From positions 4,830,501 through 4,894,500 of the forward strand of contig NZ_CP009920.1 in NCBI RefSeq assembly GCF_000832985.1: a DNA stretch of 64,000 bases. The letters run 5' to 3'. The position numbers and the translations under genes are program-made. Within the stretch, counting starts at the first letter, position 1. Every line of letters starts with the position of its first letter. Shown one piece after another: positions 52,699 to 61,752 of this stretch. The DNA comes from Priestia megaterium NBRC 15308 = ATCC 14581 (GTDB lineage Bacteria; Bacillota; Bacilli; Bacillales; Bacillaceae_H). Under the pieces are notes generated by a model that did not search any database, was not told the DNA's origin, and was given only the letters and a program-made list of their open reading frames with translations.

Positions 52699-53499
52699 AT
52701 GCTGAAAAAACAAACGTTAGTCGATTTATTTTACAAGCGAACACATGAATTATTTAGTGAATACTTATCGTGTTATGACACCACTTTGCTGTATCAAAAA
52801 GCAGCTGAGCTAAACATTGATACAAAAAAGCATATTCTGATCGCTCTCATTACCATTCGTTCACAAGCGGACCTGCAGCTCTTAAACTTACACCTTCATC
52901 GCCTTGTATCTGACATCAAATCGGTTTTCAGCTCAAAAGCACCGGTCGTATACGGATTCGATACCAAAGTAACCATTGTATTTACGCTTGACCCTTATGA
53001 AAAACATCATGCTATTATCAAACAATTAGAAGATTTACTCTCAAAATGGCGTTACTACAATGAATGTCATGTAAAAACAGGGATTGGAAGTCGGTATTCT
53101 CATTTTACTCAAATAGGAAAAAGTTATAGTGAAGCTGAAAAAGCTGTCTCTTACCTGCTGTCTCAGCAGCAAGATGGATGCATGTTGTATGAGGAAATAG
53201 GAATTAACCGACTATTTATTAATCAATCAAAAGAAGAGGTCAAAACCTTTATTGATGAGGTATTTCTCCCTCTTAAGAACAATCATTCAAACGATGAACC
53301 TTTAGAGCAAACGCTAGAAGCGTATTTCGATAATAACCGCTCTGCTTCACTTACAGCTAAGCAGCTTCATATTCATGTTAATACACTCTATCAGCGGTTG
53401 AAAAAAATTGAAGGAAAAATGAACATATCATTTACAAACAGTGAACACCTATTAAAAGTTCAGCTAGCATGCTATTTAAAAAAATTTCATTACAGCTAA
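52699..53499 (+). pseudogene. PucR-family regulator, probably N-terminally truncated
   Basis: The 266-aa product contains the middle (GGDEF-like) region, KTGIGSRYSHFTQIGKSYSEAEKAVSYL, and the C-terminal PucR helix-turn-helix LEQTLEAYFDNNRSASLTAKQLHIHVNTLYQRLKKIE. Full PucR/CdaR regulators have an extra N-terminal sensory domain and are about 380-550 aa. No Shine-Dalgarno stands before the ATG at 52699, and an in-frame stop lies directly upstream. I infer loss of the 5' part; a naturally short regulator is the alternative. Confidence 0.6.
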
Positions 53500-53533
53500 A
53501 AAACCGATTCTTATTTTTAAGAATCGGTTTTTT
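53498..53533. terminator. bidirectional terminator
   Basis: AAAAACCGATTCTTA / TAAGAATCGGTTTTT with a three-base loop between convergent genes. Confidence 0.88.
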
Positions 53534-53987
53534 CAGTAGAAAGAACAGCCTCAATTGATTGCTTCCAGCGGCTCAGTACCTCTTTGGAATCATGAAGCTG
53601 AAATTGAATTCCTGATGTTAAAACTGCATATTTTGCGTAATCTTCTTTAACAGCGGCTACTTCTCCCGTAAATAGCTCATAGCCTGATAACACAGGAGCT
53701 TCTTTTTTTAGCCAAAATTTAATGTAATAAGCTTTTCCTTCAACAACTAATGTAACGGTTGCCCTATGATTCTGTATCATGTTTGTTGAAGAGGTTGTAT
53801 CTTTCCATACTAACAGCTTGACGCGTGAAGAGCTAATAGCTACCAGCTCTCCTGCGCTAATCATGGCTACATGAGGAAAACCCTCGGATGTCACTGTAGA
53901 TAGCAGCATTGCATCATGCTGTTTCCTTTCTAAGTCTTTTCCATTTAAAAATACGCGCACGGCTTTTGGCAGCTCTGCTTTATTCAT
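53517..53987 (-). CDS. pyridoxamine 5'-phosphate oxidase-fold protein
   Basis: A 156-aa protein of the FMN-binding split-barrel type (LSTVTSEGFPHVAMISAGELVAISSSRVKLLVWKDTTSSTNM, then NHRATVTLVVEGKAYYIKF). It follows bsdD by 21 bases in the same direction and is probably part of the bsd operon. AAAGGTGG precedes the ATG at 53987. Its role in phenolic acid metabolism is not established. Confidence 0.8.
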   Translation of the reverse strand: MNKAELPKAVRVFLNGKDLERKQHDAMLLSTVTSEGFPHVAMISAGELVAISSSRVKLLVWKDTTSSTNMIQNHRATVTLVVEGKAYYIKFWLKKEAPVLSGYELFTGEVAAVKEDYAKYAVLTSGIQFQLHDSKEVLSRWKQSIEAVLSTEKTDS

Positions 53988-54008
53988 TTTACTTACCACC
54001 TTTGCTTA

Positions 54009-54233
54009 TTAAGATCGAGGTGGCACAGGAGGCACGTGCGTTGCCAGCGGTACGTCTTTTGGATTGACTTTAAATGGTCGAGGGTATTTTTCAGGATTGG
54101 TGATGGTCTCAGGTTCAGAAGAACGCCAGGTAAACAAACACACGTTGCATAAGTAAATCTCCCAGGCTCCTTCAACTGGTGATTTAGATACTAAGTTCGC
54201 TTGTTTGGCTTCACATCTTGGACAAGTATGCAT
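54009..54233 (-). CDS. bsdD: non-oxidative hydroxyarylic acid decarboxylase subunit D
   Basis: A 74-aa protein with CPRCEAKQ and LCNVCLFTWRSSEPE zinc-ribbon cysteines, the typical BsdD. It is the small subunit of the phenolic acid decarboxylase complex with BsdB and BsdC. It lies 16 bases after bsdC. GGAGG precedes the ATG. Confidence 0.9.
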   Translation of the reverse strand: MHTCPRCEAKQANLVSKSPVEGAWEIYLCNVCLFTWRSSEPETITNPEKYPRPFKVNPKDVPLATHVPPVPPRS

Positions 54234-54249
54234 GTCGATTCCTCCTTGT

Positions 54250-55671
54250 TTATTTTTGCATCATATTCGTTAAGATTTTTTCCCATTTTTCAGTTTCAAG
54301 TGGTGTATCTAAAGGCTGAGAATAGTGGCCTCTTGTTTCCGGTGCAACTGGTGTTGTAGCATCCAAAATCATTTTATCTGTAATACCAGCCGGCTCAGAT
54401 CCTGGATCAAGTGGCAGAACTGAAAGATTAGGCACTGTTATAACATCGTGTTTTGGGTGCATTTTTGTTGATAGCGCCCACATGACTTGCGGTAAATTAA
54501 ACGGATCCACATCTTCGTCTACTAAAATAACTAGCTTGCAATATCCTAATCCATGCGGCGTAGTCAATGCCCTCATACCAACCGCCTTAGCAAATCCTCC
54601 GTATCGGCTTTTCGTTGAAATGATAGCAACGAGACCATGAGTATACATCGCATTCACAGCTTCAATCTCTTCAGGATATGCTTCTTTTAGCTGCTGATAT
54701 AAAGGAACGCTTGTATTAATTCCAATTAAATAATCTGTTTCTGTCCAAGGCATACCGATATATAAACTTTCAAAAATAGGATCTTTGCGATGGTATACAT
54801 GATTGATTTTGATAACAGGCATGCTTCTGCCGCCTGAGTAATGACCTGTAAATTCGCCAAAAGGACCTTCATATTCACGTTCACCAGCTAAAATTTCTCC
54901 CTCTAAAATCACTTCTGCTCCCCAAGGTACATCTAAATCAGAAAGCTGAGACTTCACAATTCTGTACGGCTCACCTTGAATAGCTCCTGCCATTTCATAC
55001 TCAGATTGATCGTAATGAAGCGGCGTAGCGGCTGCTGTAACAATCGCAGGTTCACATCCTAAAGCAATTGATACAGGGAGGTTTTCACCTTTTTCTTCGG
55101 CTTGTTTTAAATGAATGGCAATATCATGCTGTGGCACGGGCTGAATGCCTAGACGATCTTTCCCTTTGACCTGCATACGGTATATCCCTACATTTTGTTT
55201 ACCGAAGTTCTCCTTATCATGCTGATCACGAGAAATAACACACGCTTTATCTAGATAATAGCCTCCGTCTCCTTGATTTAAGCGAAACAACGGCAAAAGA
55301 TCGAATAAGTTAATATCGTCTGTTATTTCACACTCATGAAACGGCGCTGTCTCTTCTCTTTTCACTTTGACAGGAAATTTTTCATATCTCCGAGCAAACT
55401 CAAAGAACTGTTCTTTTACAGGAGTCGATTTAGGCAGCCCCATCATTAACGCGTGATTTGACCAGGAACCCATTACGTTTAGAGCTACCTTTGCATTGTG
55501 ATATCCATAAATATTAGTAAACAATAATCCCGGCGTTTGATCTCCTAAATTACTGATGGCTTGACCTGCTGAACCCAAATCAGGATCAGGCTGCACTTCA
55601 TCAGTAATCGTCAGCAGCTGCCCTTCTTTATGTAGCGTATCAAGGAAATCTCTAAAGTCTTTATAAGCCAT
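54250..55671 (-). CDS. bsdC: UbiD-family phenolic acid decarboxylase BsdC
   Basis: A 473-aa prenylated-FMN-dependent decarboxylase acting on vanillate or 4-hydroxybenzoate. UbiD features: MAYKDFRDFLDTLHKEGQL at the N-terminus, the prFMN/metal region IALGCEPAIVTAAATPL and the E-x5-R-E-E equivalent in EYEGPFGEFTGHYSGG, and a C-terminal IDPGSEPAGITDKM-like LDPGSEPAGITDKMILDAT. It overlaps nothing but lies 2 bases after bsdB. Confidence 0.92.
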   Translation of the reverse strand: MAYKDFRDFLDTLHKEGQLLTITDEVQPDPDLGSAGQAISNLGDQTPGLLFTNIYGYHNAKVALNVMGSWSNHALMMGLPKSTPVKEQFFEFARRYEKFPVKVKREETAPFHECEITDDINLFDLLPLFRLNQGDGGYYLDKACVISRDQHDKENFGKQNVGIYRMQVKGKDRLGIQPVPQHDIAIHLKQAEEKGENLPVSIALGCEPAIVTAAATPLHYDQSEYEMAGAIQGEPYRIVKSQLSDLDVPWGAEVILEGEILAGEREYEGPFGEFTGHYSGGRSMPVIKINHVYHRKDPIFESLYIGMPWTETDYLIGINTSVPLYQQLKEAYPEEIEAVNAMYTHGLVAIISTKSRYGGFAKAVGMRALTTPHGLGYCKLVILVDEDVDPFNLPQVMWALSTKMHPKHDVITVPNLSVLPLDPGSEPAGITDKMILDATTPVAPETRGHYSQPLDTPLETEKWEKILTNMMQK

Positions 55672-55673
55672 TT

Positions 55674-56255
55674 TTATTTTCCTCCTTGTGATAAATGTTT
55701 AATTCCTTGCCATCTTTTTGCTTCAGGAAGCTCAATTCCCAACTGATCTAACGTTCGAACAGCAATATGTGTGACAATATCGTCGATCGTCTTAGGTTTG
55801 TTATAAAAAGCCGGCATAGGCGGCACCAGGATAGCTCCCATTTTTGAAAGATCCAGCATGTTTTCTAAATGAATCGTATTTAAAGGCGTTTCGCGAGGAA
55901 GTAGCACAAGTGGCTTTCTCTCTTTTAACATCACATCTGCCGTTCTCGCTATTAAGTTATCTGCTAGTCCCATTCGAATAGATGCTAATGTTTTCATACT
56001 GCAAGGACTAACAATCATTCCATCTATACGAAAAGAGCCGCTCGAAATTTTTGCTGCTTGGTCTTGATATGAATAACAATAATCTGCTAGCGCTTCTACT
56101 TGCTGAACGCTATAGGATGTTTCCAGCTTAATTGTGGCATGAGCCCAAGGCGACATGACTAAATGCGTTTCAACAGAAGCCTTCTTTAACAGCTCTAAAA
56201 TTCGAATACCTAAAATAGCTCCCGTGGCTCCCGTTATTCCTACAGCTATTTTCAT
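55674..56255 (-). CDS. bsdB: UbiX-like flavin prenyltransferase BsdB
   Basis: A 193-aa enzyme that makes prenylated FMN for BsdC. VGITGATGAILGIRILELL at the N-terminus binds the flavin; IVSPCSMKTLASIRMGLADNLIARTADVMLKERKPLVLLPRETPLN is the UbiX signature. It is the first gene of bsdBCD, divergent from the LysR regulator gene. GGAGGAAGG precedes the ATG. Confidence 0.93.
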   Translation of the reverse strand: MKIAVGITGATGAILGIRILELLKKASVETHLVMSPWAHATIKLETSYSVQQVEALADYCYSYQDQAAKISSGSFRIDGMIVSPCSMKTLASIRMGLADNLIARTADVMLKERKPLVLLPRETPLNTIHLENMLDLSKMGAILVPPMPAFYNKPKTIDDIVTHIAVRTLDQLGIELPEAKRWQGIKHLSQGGK

Positions 56256-56329
56256 TTCCCTTCCTCCTCTCTGTTCTGGTTACACATTTAACTTTACACT
56301 TATTTTCCATACAATTAAAATATTGATAA

Positions 56330-56355
56330 AGTATATAATAATACCTTTAAAGTAT
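56330..56355. promoter_or_regulatory. bsd divergent control region with LysR-type box
   Basis: ATACCTTTAAAGTAT (56341-56355) has the LysR T-N11-A form (ATAC-N7-GTAT). It lies between the bsdB promoter region (TATACT on the minus strand, 56330-56335) and the lysR gene start, as expected for an activator that also controls itself. Confidence 0.45.
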
Positions 56356-56368
56356 GGAGTTGAATACA

Positions 56369-57238
56369 GTGGAATTAAGACAGTTGCATTATTTTATTGT
56401 CATAGCTGAAGAATTAAATGTGACCAAAGCGGCGAAGCGTCTGCACATGGCTCAGCCTCCTCTAAGCAGACAGCTAAAGCAGCTCGAAAATGAGCTAGGC
56501 CTTTTGCTTTTTGAACGAAACAATAACAAGCGCTTATTGTTAACGGTAGAAGGAGAGCTTTTTTTAAAACGAGCGAAAGACATTGTGCAAAGGGTCGAAA
56601 AATCAGTATTGGAAGTACAGGAATGCAAAAACGTAACAAATGAAAAGCTTGAAGTAGGATGTACAATCTACTGTGCATCAACCGTTCTCGATAAGCTAAC
56701 TCTTATTCAAAAACAGTATCCAAACAGTACATTTAATATCTATGAAAACGAACCTGCTCATTTAAACGAATTATTGACGGAAGGAAAAATTGATGTAGCG
56801 GTCACTACTACAGACTTACCTTATCAACATGTCAAAACAAAAACACTTGCACCAGATATCTTTGTTGTAGCGGTGCCGAAAGAAAGCGGTTATGCAGAAG
56901 AAAAGATTTCAGTAGCCGAAATTGCTTCTCTCCCTCTTATTCTTCTTCGTTCAAATCGAGAAATAAGCATATACAATCGCATTATAAAAGAATTTGAAAA
57001 GATGGATATAGCACCTAATATTTTATGCGAATGCCATGACTCAGCTATGCTTCTTAATTTAGTATGTCGTGGCCTTGGTGCTGCTATTGTTCCTTATTCG
57101 ATGCTATCTTCTTTTTCGCTAGAACATATTAAAATTTTAAACATAGAAGACAATCCATTTGTAATTGAGCCTTTAGTTACGTGGCGTACCGATAGTTATC
57201 TTCCCAAAATCGCTCAAGAATTTTTAAAGCTTTTTTAA
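56369..57238 (+). CDS. bsdA: LysR-type regulator of the bsd operon
   Basis: A 289-aa LysR protein: ELRQLHYFIVIAEELNVTKAAKRLHMAQPPLSRQLKQLENELG is the N-terminal helix-turn-helix, with an effector-binding domain after residue 85. In B. subtilis BsdA activates bsdBCD in response to phenolic acids such as salicylate, and the divergent arrangement is the same. GTG at 56369 is preferred over ATG 56354 because GGAG lies 9 bases upstream and the protein then starts with the usual family residues. Confidence 0.85.
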   Translation: MELRQLHYFIVIAEELNVTKAAKRLHMAQPPLSRQLKQLENELGLLLFERNNNKRLLLTVEGELFLKRAKDIVQRVEKSVLEVQECKNVTNEKLEVGCTIYCASTVLDKLTLIQKQYPNSTFNIYENEPAHLNELLTEGKIDVAVTTTDLPYQHVKTKTLAPDIFVVAVPKESGYAEEKISVAEIASLPLILLRSNREISIYNRIIKEFEKMDIAPNILCECHDSAMLLNLVCRGLGAAIVPYSMLSSFSLEHIKILNIEDNPFVIEPLVTWRTDSYLPKIAQEFLKLF

Positions 57239-57250
57239 GTATAGATACAC

Positions 57251-57286
57251 AAAAAAAGGCTTTGCTAAAATAGCAAAGCCTTTTTT
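57251..57286. terminator. bidirectional terminator
   Basis: AAAAAAAGGCTTTGCTA / TAGCAAAGCCTTTTTT with a three-base loop between convergent bsdA and AEC genes. Confidence 0.9.
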
Positions 57287-57307
57287 ATTTTATATTGATA
57301 TATGTGA

Positions 57308-58264
57308 CTACATTAACCAAGAAATTAATAGCGGTAATGTAACAAGTGACATAATGGCACTAAGTACGAATGCTGAAGCTGTTTCACCAGCTAGGCTGTC
57401 AAAGCGCACTGAAATCATTGCTGCTACAGCTGAACCTGGGAACGCTACTAATAAAACTAATTTTACGATGTCAGCTGATGATAGACCCATTGCTGTTGCA
57501 ATTCCTAACATTACAAGCGGCTGAATAGCCACTTTTAAAATCGCAATACCAAATGCTGCTGGGCTAAATTGAATTTTACGGATACCAATTGTTACCCCAA
57601 CTGCGAATAGCGCCGCACCAGATGTAATTGAACCGATTTGGTCTAAGCTGCTTGATAGTAAATCTGGAGATTGGAACCCACATAATACTAATACTACTGC
57701 GATTAACGGAACACAAGCTAATGGTTCAGAAAGACCATGTAAGATTGATTTAATCGTTACTTTAAATAAGCTTTCTTCAGAATCTCCTTCACTTCTTTCG
57801 CGTTGTCCAACCGTACCAATAATAGTTGCTAAAGGATCAAGCATCGCATTTACTACGATACCCGTAATAGCGATTGGAATTGCTACTACATCCGCGCCAA
57901 ACAAGCTACCTAATACGGGAATACCCATAAATGCAAACGTTGGCTGCGTAGAGTTTAAAGAGAACATAGACGCGCCTGTTAGTGAGTATTTGAATACATA
58001 TTTTGCAACAAGTAAGAAAAGAACATAAAATCCAATAATACCAAGAACTAATGCTAATAAAAACGGCCATTTTTCAATAAGCGTTTGTTTTGATGTTGTT
58101 GTAATACCAACGAATAGATGTGCAGGTAACGCAAATTTTGTTACAAGCGTATTTAACCCTTTAGATGTTGTTGCATCAAACTTTTTAAAATACCCTGCTA
58201 AATAACCTAGCAAAATAACAAAAAAGATTGGGGTTAAAATAATAAAGATTTGACTAATTTCCAT
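57308..58264 (-). CDS. AEC family transporter, second paralogue
   Basis: A 318-aa carrier with the same length and block order as the AEC protein at 48995-49951: [39 protein letters not shown], then [18 protein letters not shown], then [15 protein letters not shown]. Most residues are identical by eye. ATG 58264 follows GGAG by 9 bases. It is monocistronic, with a ~700-bp upstream gap, and uses noticeably more A/T-ending preferred codons than the other copy. Substrate probably malate or a similar dicarboxylate. Confidence 0.85.
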   Translation of the reverse strand: MEISQIFIILTPIFFVILLGYLAGYFKKFDATTSKGLNTLVTKFALPAHLFVGITTTSKQTLIEKWPFLLALVLGIIGFYVLFLLVAKYVFKYSLTGASMFSLNSTQPTFAFMGIPVLGSLFGADVVAIPIAITGIVVNAMLDPLATIIGTVGQRERSEGDSEESLFKVTIKSILHGLSEPLACVPLIAVVLVLCGFQSPDLLSSSLDQIGSITSGAALFAVGVTIGIRKIQFSPAAFGIAILKVAIQPLVMLGIATAMGLSSADIVKLVLLVAFPGSAVAAMISVRFDSLAGETASAFVLSAIMSLVTLPLLISWLM

Positions 58265-58971
58265 TTTTGAACACTCCATTGTTTAGATTAGAATCAATCA
58301 TATAAATTTGCTTTCTTAGAAAGATAATTATTTTCTAAGGCTTGTCTATGGATATTGTTTACGTCAGGCCATTCATCTCCCCTTTTGCTAAACATCTCTA
58401 CAAATATGAAGTAACGTATAATGGTTCATGAAAACGCATGGACTTTGTTTTTCTGCAATCATTTATTTACTTCGAAACTGTTCATTTAATCAACATCAAA
58501 TCACATAAAACTTGTCATACAATACAGTAACTCTACAACCTTAGTAAAAACTTGTCATACAATCATGTTGTTGGCTTACTCAGGCTGAAAAAAAACACCT
58601 TCAAATGAAAGATGCTTAATCTTGTGACGAAAGAAAGCGACTTCTGATTGATGAGGAAGAATCTCTAAGAGTTTGAAACTCTCAGTTAAAAAGTTCCATA
58701 ATTTCACAAAGTTTTTACAAACTATCTTACTTATTTGTATATTGCTTTCTGTGACGAATTTATGAACATGTTTTAACTTAACATTTGTAGGACAATTATT
58801 CAATTACATTGATTAAAATTTTAATGAAAAAAATATTTTAATCCTGCTTTTTTTACATAAAACGGATTAAAATAGTCACAAAGACCTATGTATTATCGGT
58901 TAAAAAGAAGATGATTCATCTATCACCTTCTTTTGCTCACTTTATTTAATAATGACATTTCGATCATAACG
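58265..58971. other. 707-bp intergenic region with tandem repeat
   Basis: The 17-base sequence AAAACTTGTCATACAAT occurs at 58507-58523 and again at 58547-58563, 40 bases apart. An open frame of 75 codons (58576-58803, minus) has no Shine-Dalgarno and an implausible start. The stem AAAAGAAG-TGA / TCA-CTTCTTTT at about 58902-58934 is a probable terminator for the downstream minus-strand gene. The rest is AT-rich with no clear feature. Confidence 0.5.
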
Positions 58972-59376
58972 TTACTTTATTTTAGCATCAATAATGGAAA
59001 AATTGTGTTCTTCTGAAAACCACGTTTTAATTTTTTCTTTTGCTTTCAGTTTAACACCTTCATCAATGTACATGGCAACTTGAATCAATGCAAGCCCTAG
59101 AGCTCCTAAATCATCTGTAAATCCCACTCCTGCTGCAAAGTCTGGAATTAAATCTAAAGGAAGAATAAAATAACCTAACGCTCCTATAATGACTGCTTTT
59201 GCTTTTGGGGGAATATCAGGTTTTTGCAGCGTGTAGTATAAAAGCAGTACGGCATAAACAACGTTTGCTCCCGCTTTTTTACCAAACTTTTTAAGCTTGT
59301 CCCAAAATTTTTCTTCCGAATAATATTTGGCTGTTTCCTCTGTACGAACGGGTACAATTTCTTGTTTCTCTTCCAT
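58972..59376 (-). CDS. YkvA/DUF1232 family membrane protein
   Basis: A 134-aa protein with AVLLLYYTLQKPDIPPKAKAVIIGALGYFILPLDLIPDFAAGVGFTDDLGAL, the DUF1232 core, in which P-L-D-L-I-P-D is the signature. The function of the family is unknown. ATG 59376 has AAAGG 9 bases upstream and is preferred to the GTG at 59385. A hairpin lies shortly downstream. Confidence 0.88.
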   Translation of the reverse strand: MEEKQEIVPVRTEETAKYYSEEKFWDKLKKFGKKAGANVVYAVLLLYYTLQKPDIPPKAKAVIIGALGYFILPLDLIPDFAAGVGFTDDLGALGLALIQVAMYIDEGVKLKAKEKIKTWFSEEHNFSIIDAKIK

Positions 59377-59453
59377 ATCGATCACCCTTTCATTACCATA
59401 TGTACTTATTATAAACGATTATCTTTACCCAATTCCATTGATAGATGAAACTC

Positions 59454-59480
59454 CATAAACCTGCACAAAGCAGGTTTATG
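59454..59480 (-). terminator. terminator of 93-aa ORF
   Basis: CATAAACCTGC / GCAGGTTTATG with a five-base loop, overlapping the stop codon of the gene upstream on this strand. Confidence 0.65.
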
Positions 59481-59757
59481 AATTTTTTAACGAATAGTGC
59501 TTCATGACGATGGTAACTAGGTCATTCAGCGCTGTTTCACTTTTAGAATGATTTTCAAACTGCTGAATGAGATCCATATGTTCAAGCAGCACTTCGTAAT
59601 TACCCGTCATCTTTCTGAGAACTTGATATGCGGAACTATTCAAATCCACTTGTATTTTCAAATCATCCAGCTGTGCTAAATACTCGTTCCAGCGCTGGTC
59701 TTGTTCTAGCAGCAGCCATACAATTTCCTTTATCGCCTTCCGCACATTGGACTCCAT
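59476..59757 (-). CDS. 93-aa protein, unknown function
   Basis: A helical, Leu/Glu-rich 93-aa protein (MESNVRKAIKEIVWLLLEQDQRWNEYL...), without membrane helix or signal. AAAGGAGATGAAAAG precedes the ATG at 59757, giving good support for translation. I recognise no family. Confidence 0.6.
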   Translation of the reverse strand: MESNVRKAIKEIVWLLLEQDQRWNEYLAQLDDLKIQVDLNSSAYQVLRKMTGNYEVLLEHMDLIQQFENHSKSETALNDLVTIVMKHYSLKNS

Positions 59758-59845
59758 CTTTTCATCTCCTTTGATACACAGATATAACAAAGTCTATGAA
59801 AAAAACAAGCTTTCTCATTCCCGTATTAAACAAAAAGAGTTTCTT

Positions 59846-60481
59846 TTATTTTATAACAAGCCCGCTGAAGAGCTCTTCCCATACTTTATCATCGCGCAGC
59901 ACGTCCATTGAAAAAATAGGTGCATATAAGACACACGTGTAAGGCAAGTCCCAGTTAGCTTCGGACAAAAGTTCTTTTTCACTGTTTGTCAGCAGCAGTA
60001 TATAGAAATCGTTTTTGACCATTCGCTTTAAAATATGCTCTAATTCTTTCGCTTCTTCATACGTTCCACCCATACGAATAAACAATATACAAGAACTGGT
60101 CTCCATCGACGTTAAAAACCGCTCCGTTCTCCGCTCATACTTTTCTTTGACTTCACTGTACGAAAGCCAGTTATCTTCTGTATTGATAGACGACGGAAAA
60201 TCATGAGCAGAATCAATTTGATACACCTTATCACGCAGTCTAAGGGTGGAACCGTCTCCGAAAGAACTAACATAGGTTAAATGTTCATATAAAAATAAGT
60301 CTTTACAGCGGTTTTTCAACAGCTGATTGACATGAGAAAGAGAAATGCTAATACACCAATCAATCACGCCGGCTTGTTTTCGCAAAGCATATTTTTTCAT
60401 GTATATCCCTGGAAAACAGTTATAGCCTAAACTGTATATCATATCGTACTGCTTGCTTTTTAGTTCATTTAAAGTAACCAT
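59846..60481 (-). CDS. DUF1796 family putative cysteine peptidase
   Basis: A 211-aa protein with the DUF1796 pattern: DMIYSLGYNCFPGIYMKKYALRKQAGVIDW (Cys near residue 22 as candidate nucleophile), then FIRMGGTYEEAKELEHIL and LPYTCVLYA. Proteolytic activity is only predicted for the family. ATG 60481 follows GGGAGG by about six bases; the longer frame upstream overlaps the divergent LLM gene region and looks non-coding. Confidence 0.75.
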   Translation of the reverse strand: MVTLNELKSKQYDMIYSLGYNCFPGIYMKKYALRKQAGVIDWCISISLSHVNQLLKNRCKDLFLYEHLTYVSSFGDGSTLRLRDKVYQIDSAHDFPSSINTEDNWLSYSEVKEKYERRTERFLTSMETSSCILFIRMGGTYEEAKELEHILKRMVKNDFYILLLTNSEKELLSEANWDLPYTCVLYAPIFSMDVLRDDKVWEELFSGLVIK

Positions 60482-60715
60482 ATTCATCCTCCCTTCTACT
60501 ATAAAATATGACAGCTTTTTATAGAAAGAGGCGGCTTCTGCCTTATACCGTACAAGCTTTTTGTTTCTCAAAAGCTTGTGTAAATAAAGAACAATAACAT
60601 AAAGGAAAATAATCGAAGCAAAATATTTTGGAACTCGAAAGATTATTGTTAAAATACTTGTATTCCATTGAAATAACAAGGCCTATGAAGTCTTTAAAGA
60701 AAGAAGATGAAATTG

Positions 60716-61720
60716 ATGAGTAAAGCATTAAAAGATATTCCGATTTCCGTACTGGATCTTTCTCCTGTAGTTGAAGGAGGAACTGTATCTGACTCACTTA
60801 GAAATACATTAGATTTAGCTCAGCACGCTGAAAAATGGGGGTATAACCGCTACTGGCTAGCTGAACATCATAATATGACAGGTATCGCAAGCTCCGCTAC
60901 ATCTGTTGTAATTGGTCATGTAGCTGCAGGCACGTCACGCATTCGCGTAGGCTCTGGAGGTATTATGCTTCCTAACCATTCTCCGCTTGTTATTGCTGAG
61001 CATTTTGGCACGCTTGAATCACTATTTCCAGGACGTATTGATTTAGGCTTAGGAAGAGCGCCAGGGACGGATCAGCTGACAGCACAGGCGCTGCGACGCG
61101 ACCGCAGAAGCGACGGCAGTGACTTCCCAGAACAGCTAACTGAACTGCAAGAATACTTTAAACCGGCTTCAGAAAGTCAGATGCGCGTTAAAGCTGTTCC
61201 CGGTCAAGGTTTAAATATTCCGATTTGGCTGCTTGGCTCAAGCGGTTTTAGCGCACAGCTTTCTGCACAGCTAGGTTTGCCATTTTCATTTGCAAGTCAC
61301 TTTTCACCTAATAATACAATGACAGCTCTGAACATGTATCGCCGTTATTTTAAGCCGTCCGACGTGTTAGACAAACCATATGCAATGTTAGGTGTAAACG
61401 TAATCGCTGCTGATACAGATAGAGAAGCTGAACGTTTGGCTACTTCTATGCAGCAGCAGTTTCTAAATTTAATTCGAAACACACCGGGTAAACTAAAAGC
61501 TCCTGTGGATAATATGGATGAACTATGGACTGACTTTGAAAAAGCTTCTCTCCAACAGCAGCTGGGCTCTTCTATTGTCGGAAGTCCTGAGACGATTAAA
61601 GTCAAGCTTGAACAGTTTATTGAAGAAACAGAAGCAGATGAACTGATGATTAACGCTCAAATTTACGATCACAAAGCTCGCCTTCGTTCGTACGAAATTG
61701 TTTCTCAGCTGTTCAAATAA
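60716..61720 (+). CDS. LLM class flavin-dependent oxidoreductase
   Basis: A 334-aa bacterial-luciferase-like monooxygenase. Pattern: [19 protein letters not shown], then [60 protein letters not shown], the family core. FMN and reduced-flavin use is inferred from the family; the substrate is unknown. ATG 60716 is preferred (AAGAAG 9 bases upstream), ATG 60707 is the alternative. Confidence 0.88.
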   Translation: MSKALKDIPISVLDLSPVVEGGTVSDSLRNTLDLAQHAEKWGYNRYWLAEHHNMTGIASSATSVVIGHVAAGTSRIRVGSGGIMLPNHSPLVIAEHFGTLESLFPGRIDLGLGRAPGTDQLTAQALRRDRRSDGSDFPEQLTELQEYFKPASESQMRVKAVPGQGLNIPIWLLGSSGFSAQLSAQLGLPFSFASHFSPNNTMTALNMYRRYFKPSDVLDKPYAMLGVNVIAADTDREAERLATSMQQQFLNLIRNTPGKLKAPVDNMDELWTDFEKASLQQQLGSSIVGSPETIKVKLEQFIEETEADELMINAQIYDHKARLRSYEIVSQLFK

Positions 61721-61752
61721 TAAAAAGGCCGGACACGTCCGGCCTTTTTATT
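61718..61752. terminator. bidirectional terminator
   Basis: AATAAAAAGGCCGGA / TCCGGCCTTTTTATT with a 5-base centre between convergent LLM and glcF genes. Confidence 0.9.

Noticed and set aside
58576-58803. 75-codon open frame on the minus strand
   Set aside because: TTG start without ribosome binding site, no recognisable domain, and low-complexity AT-rich sequence; treated as non-coding, though a remnant of a mobile element cannot be excluded.
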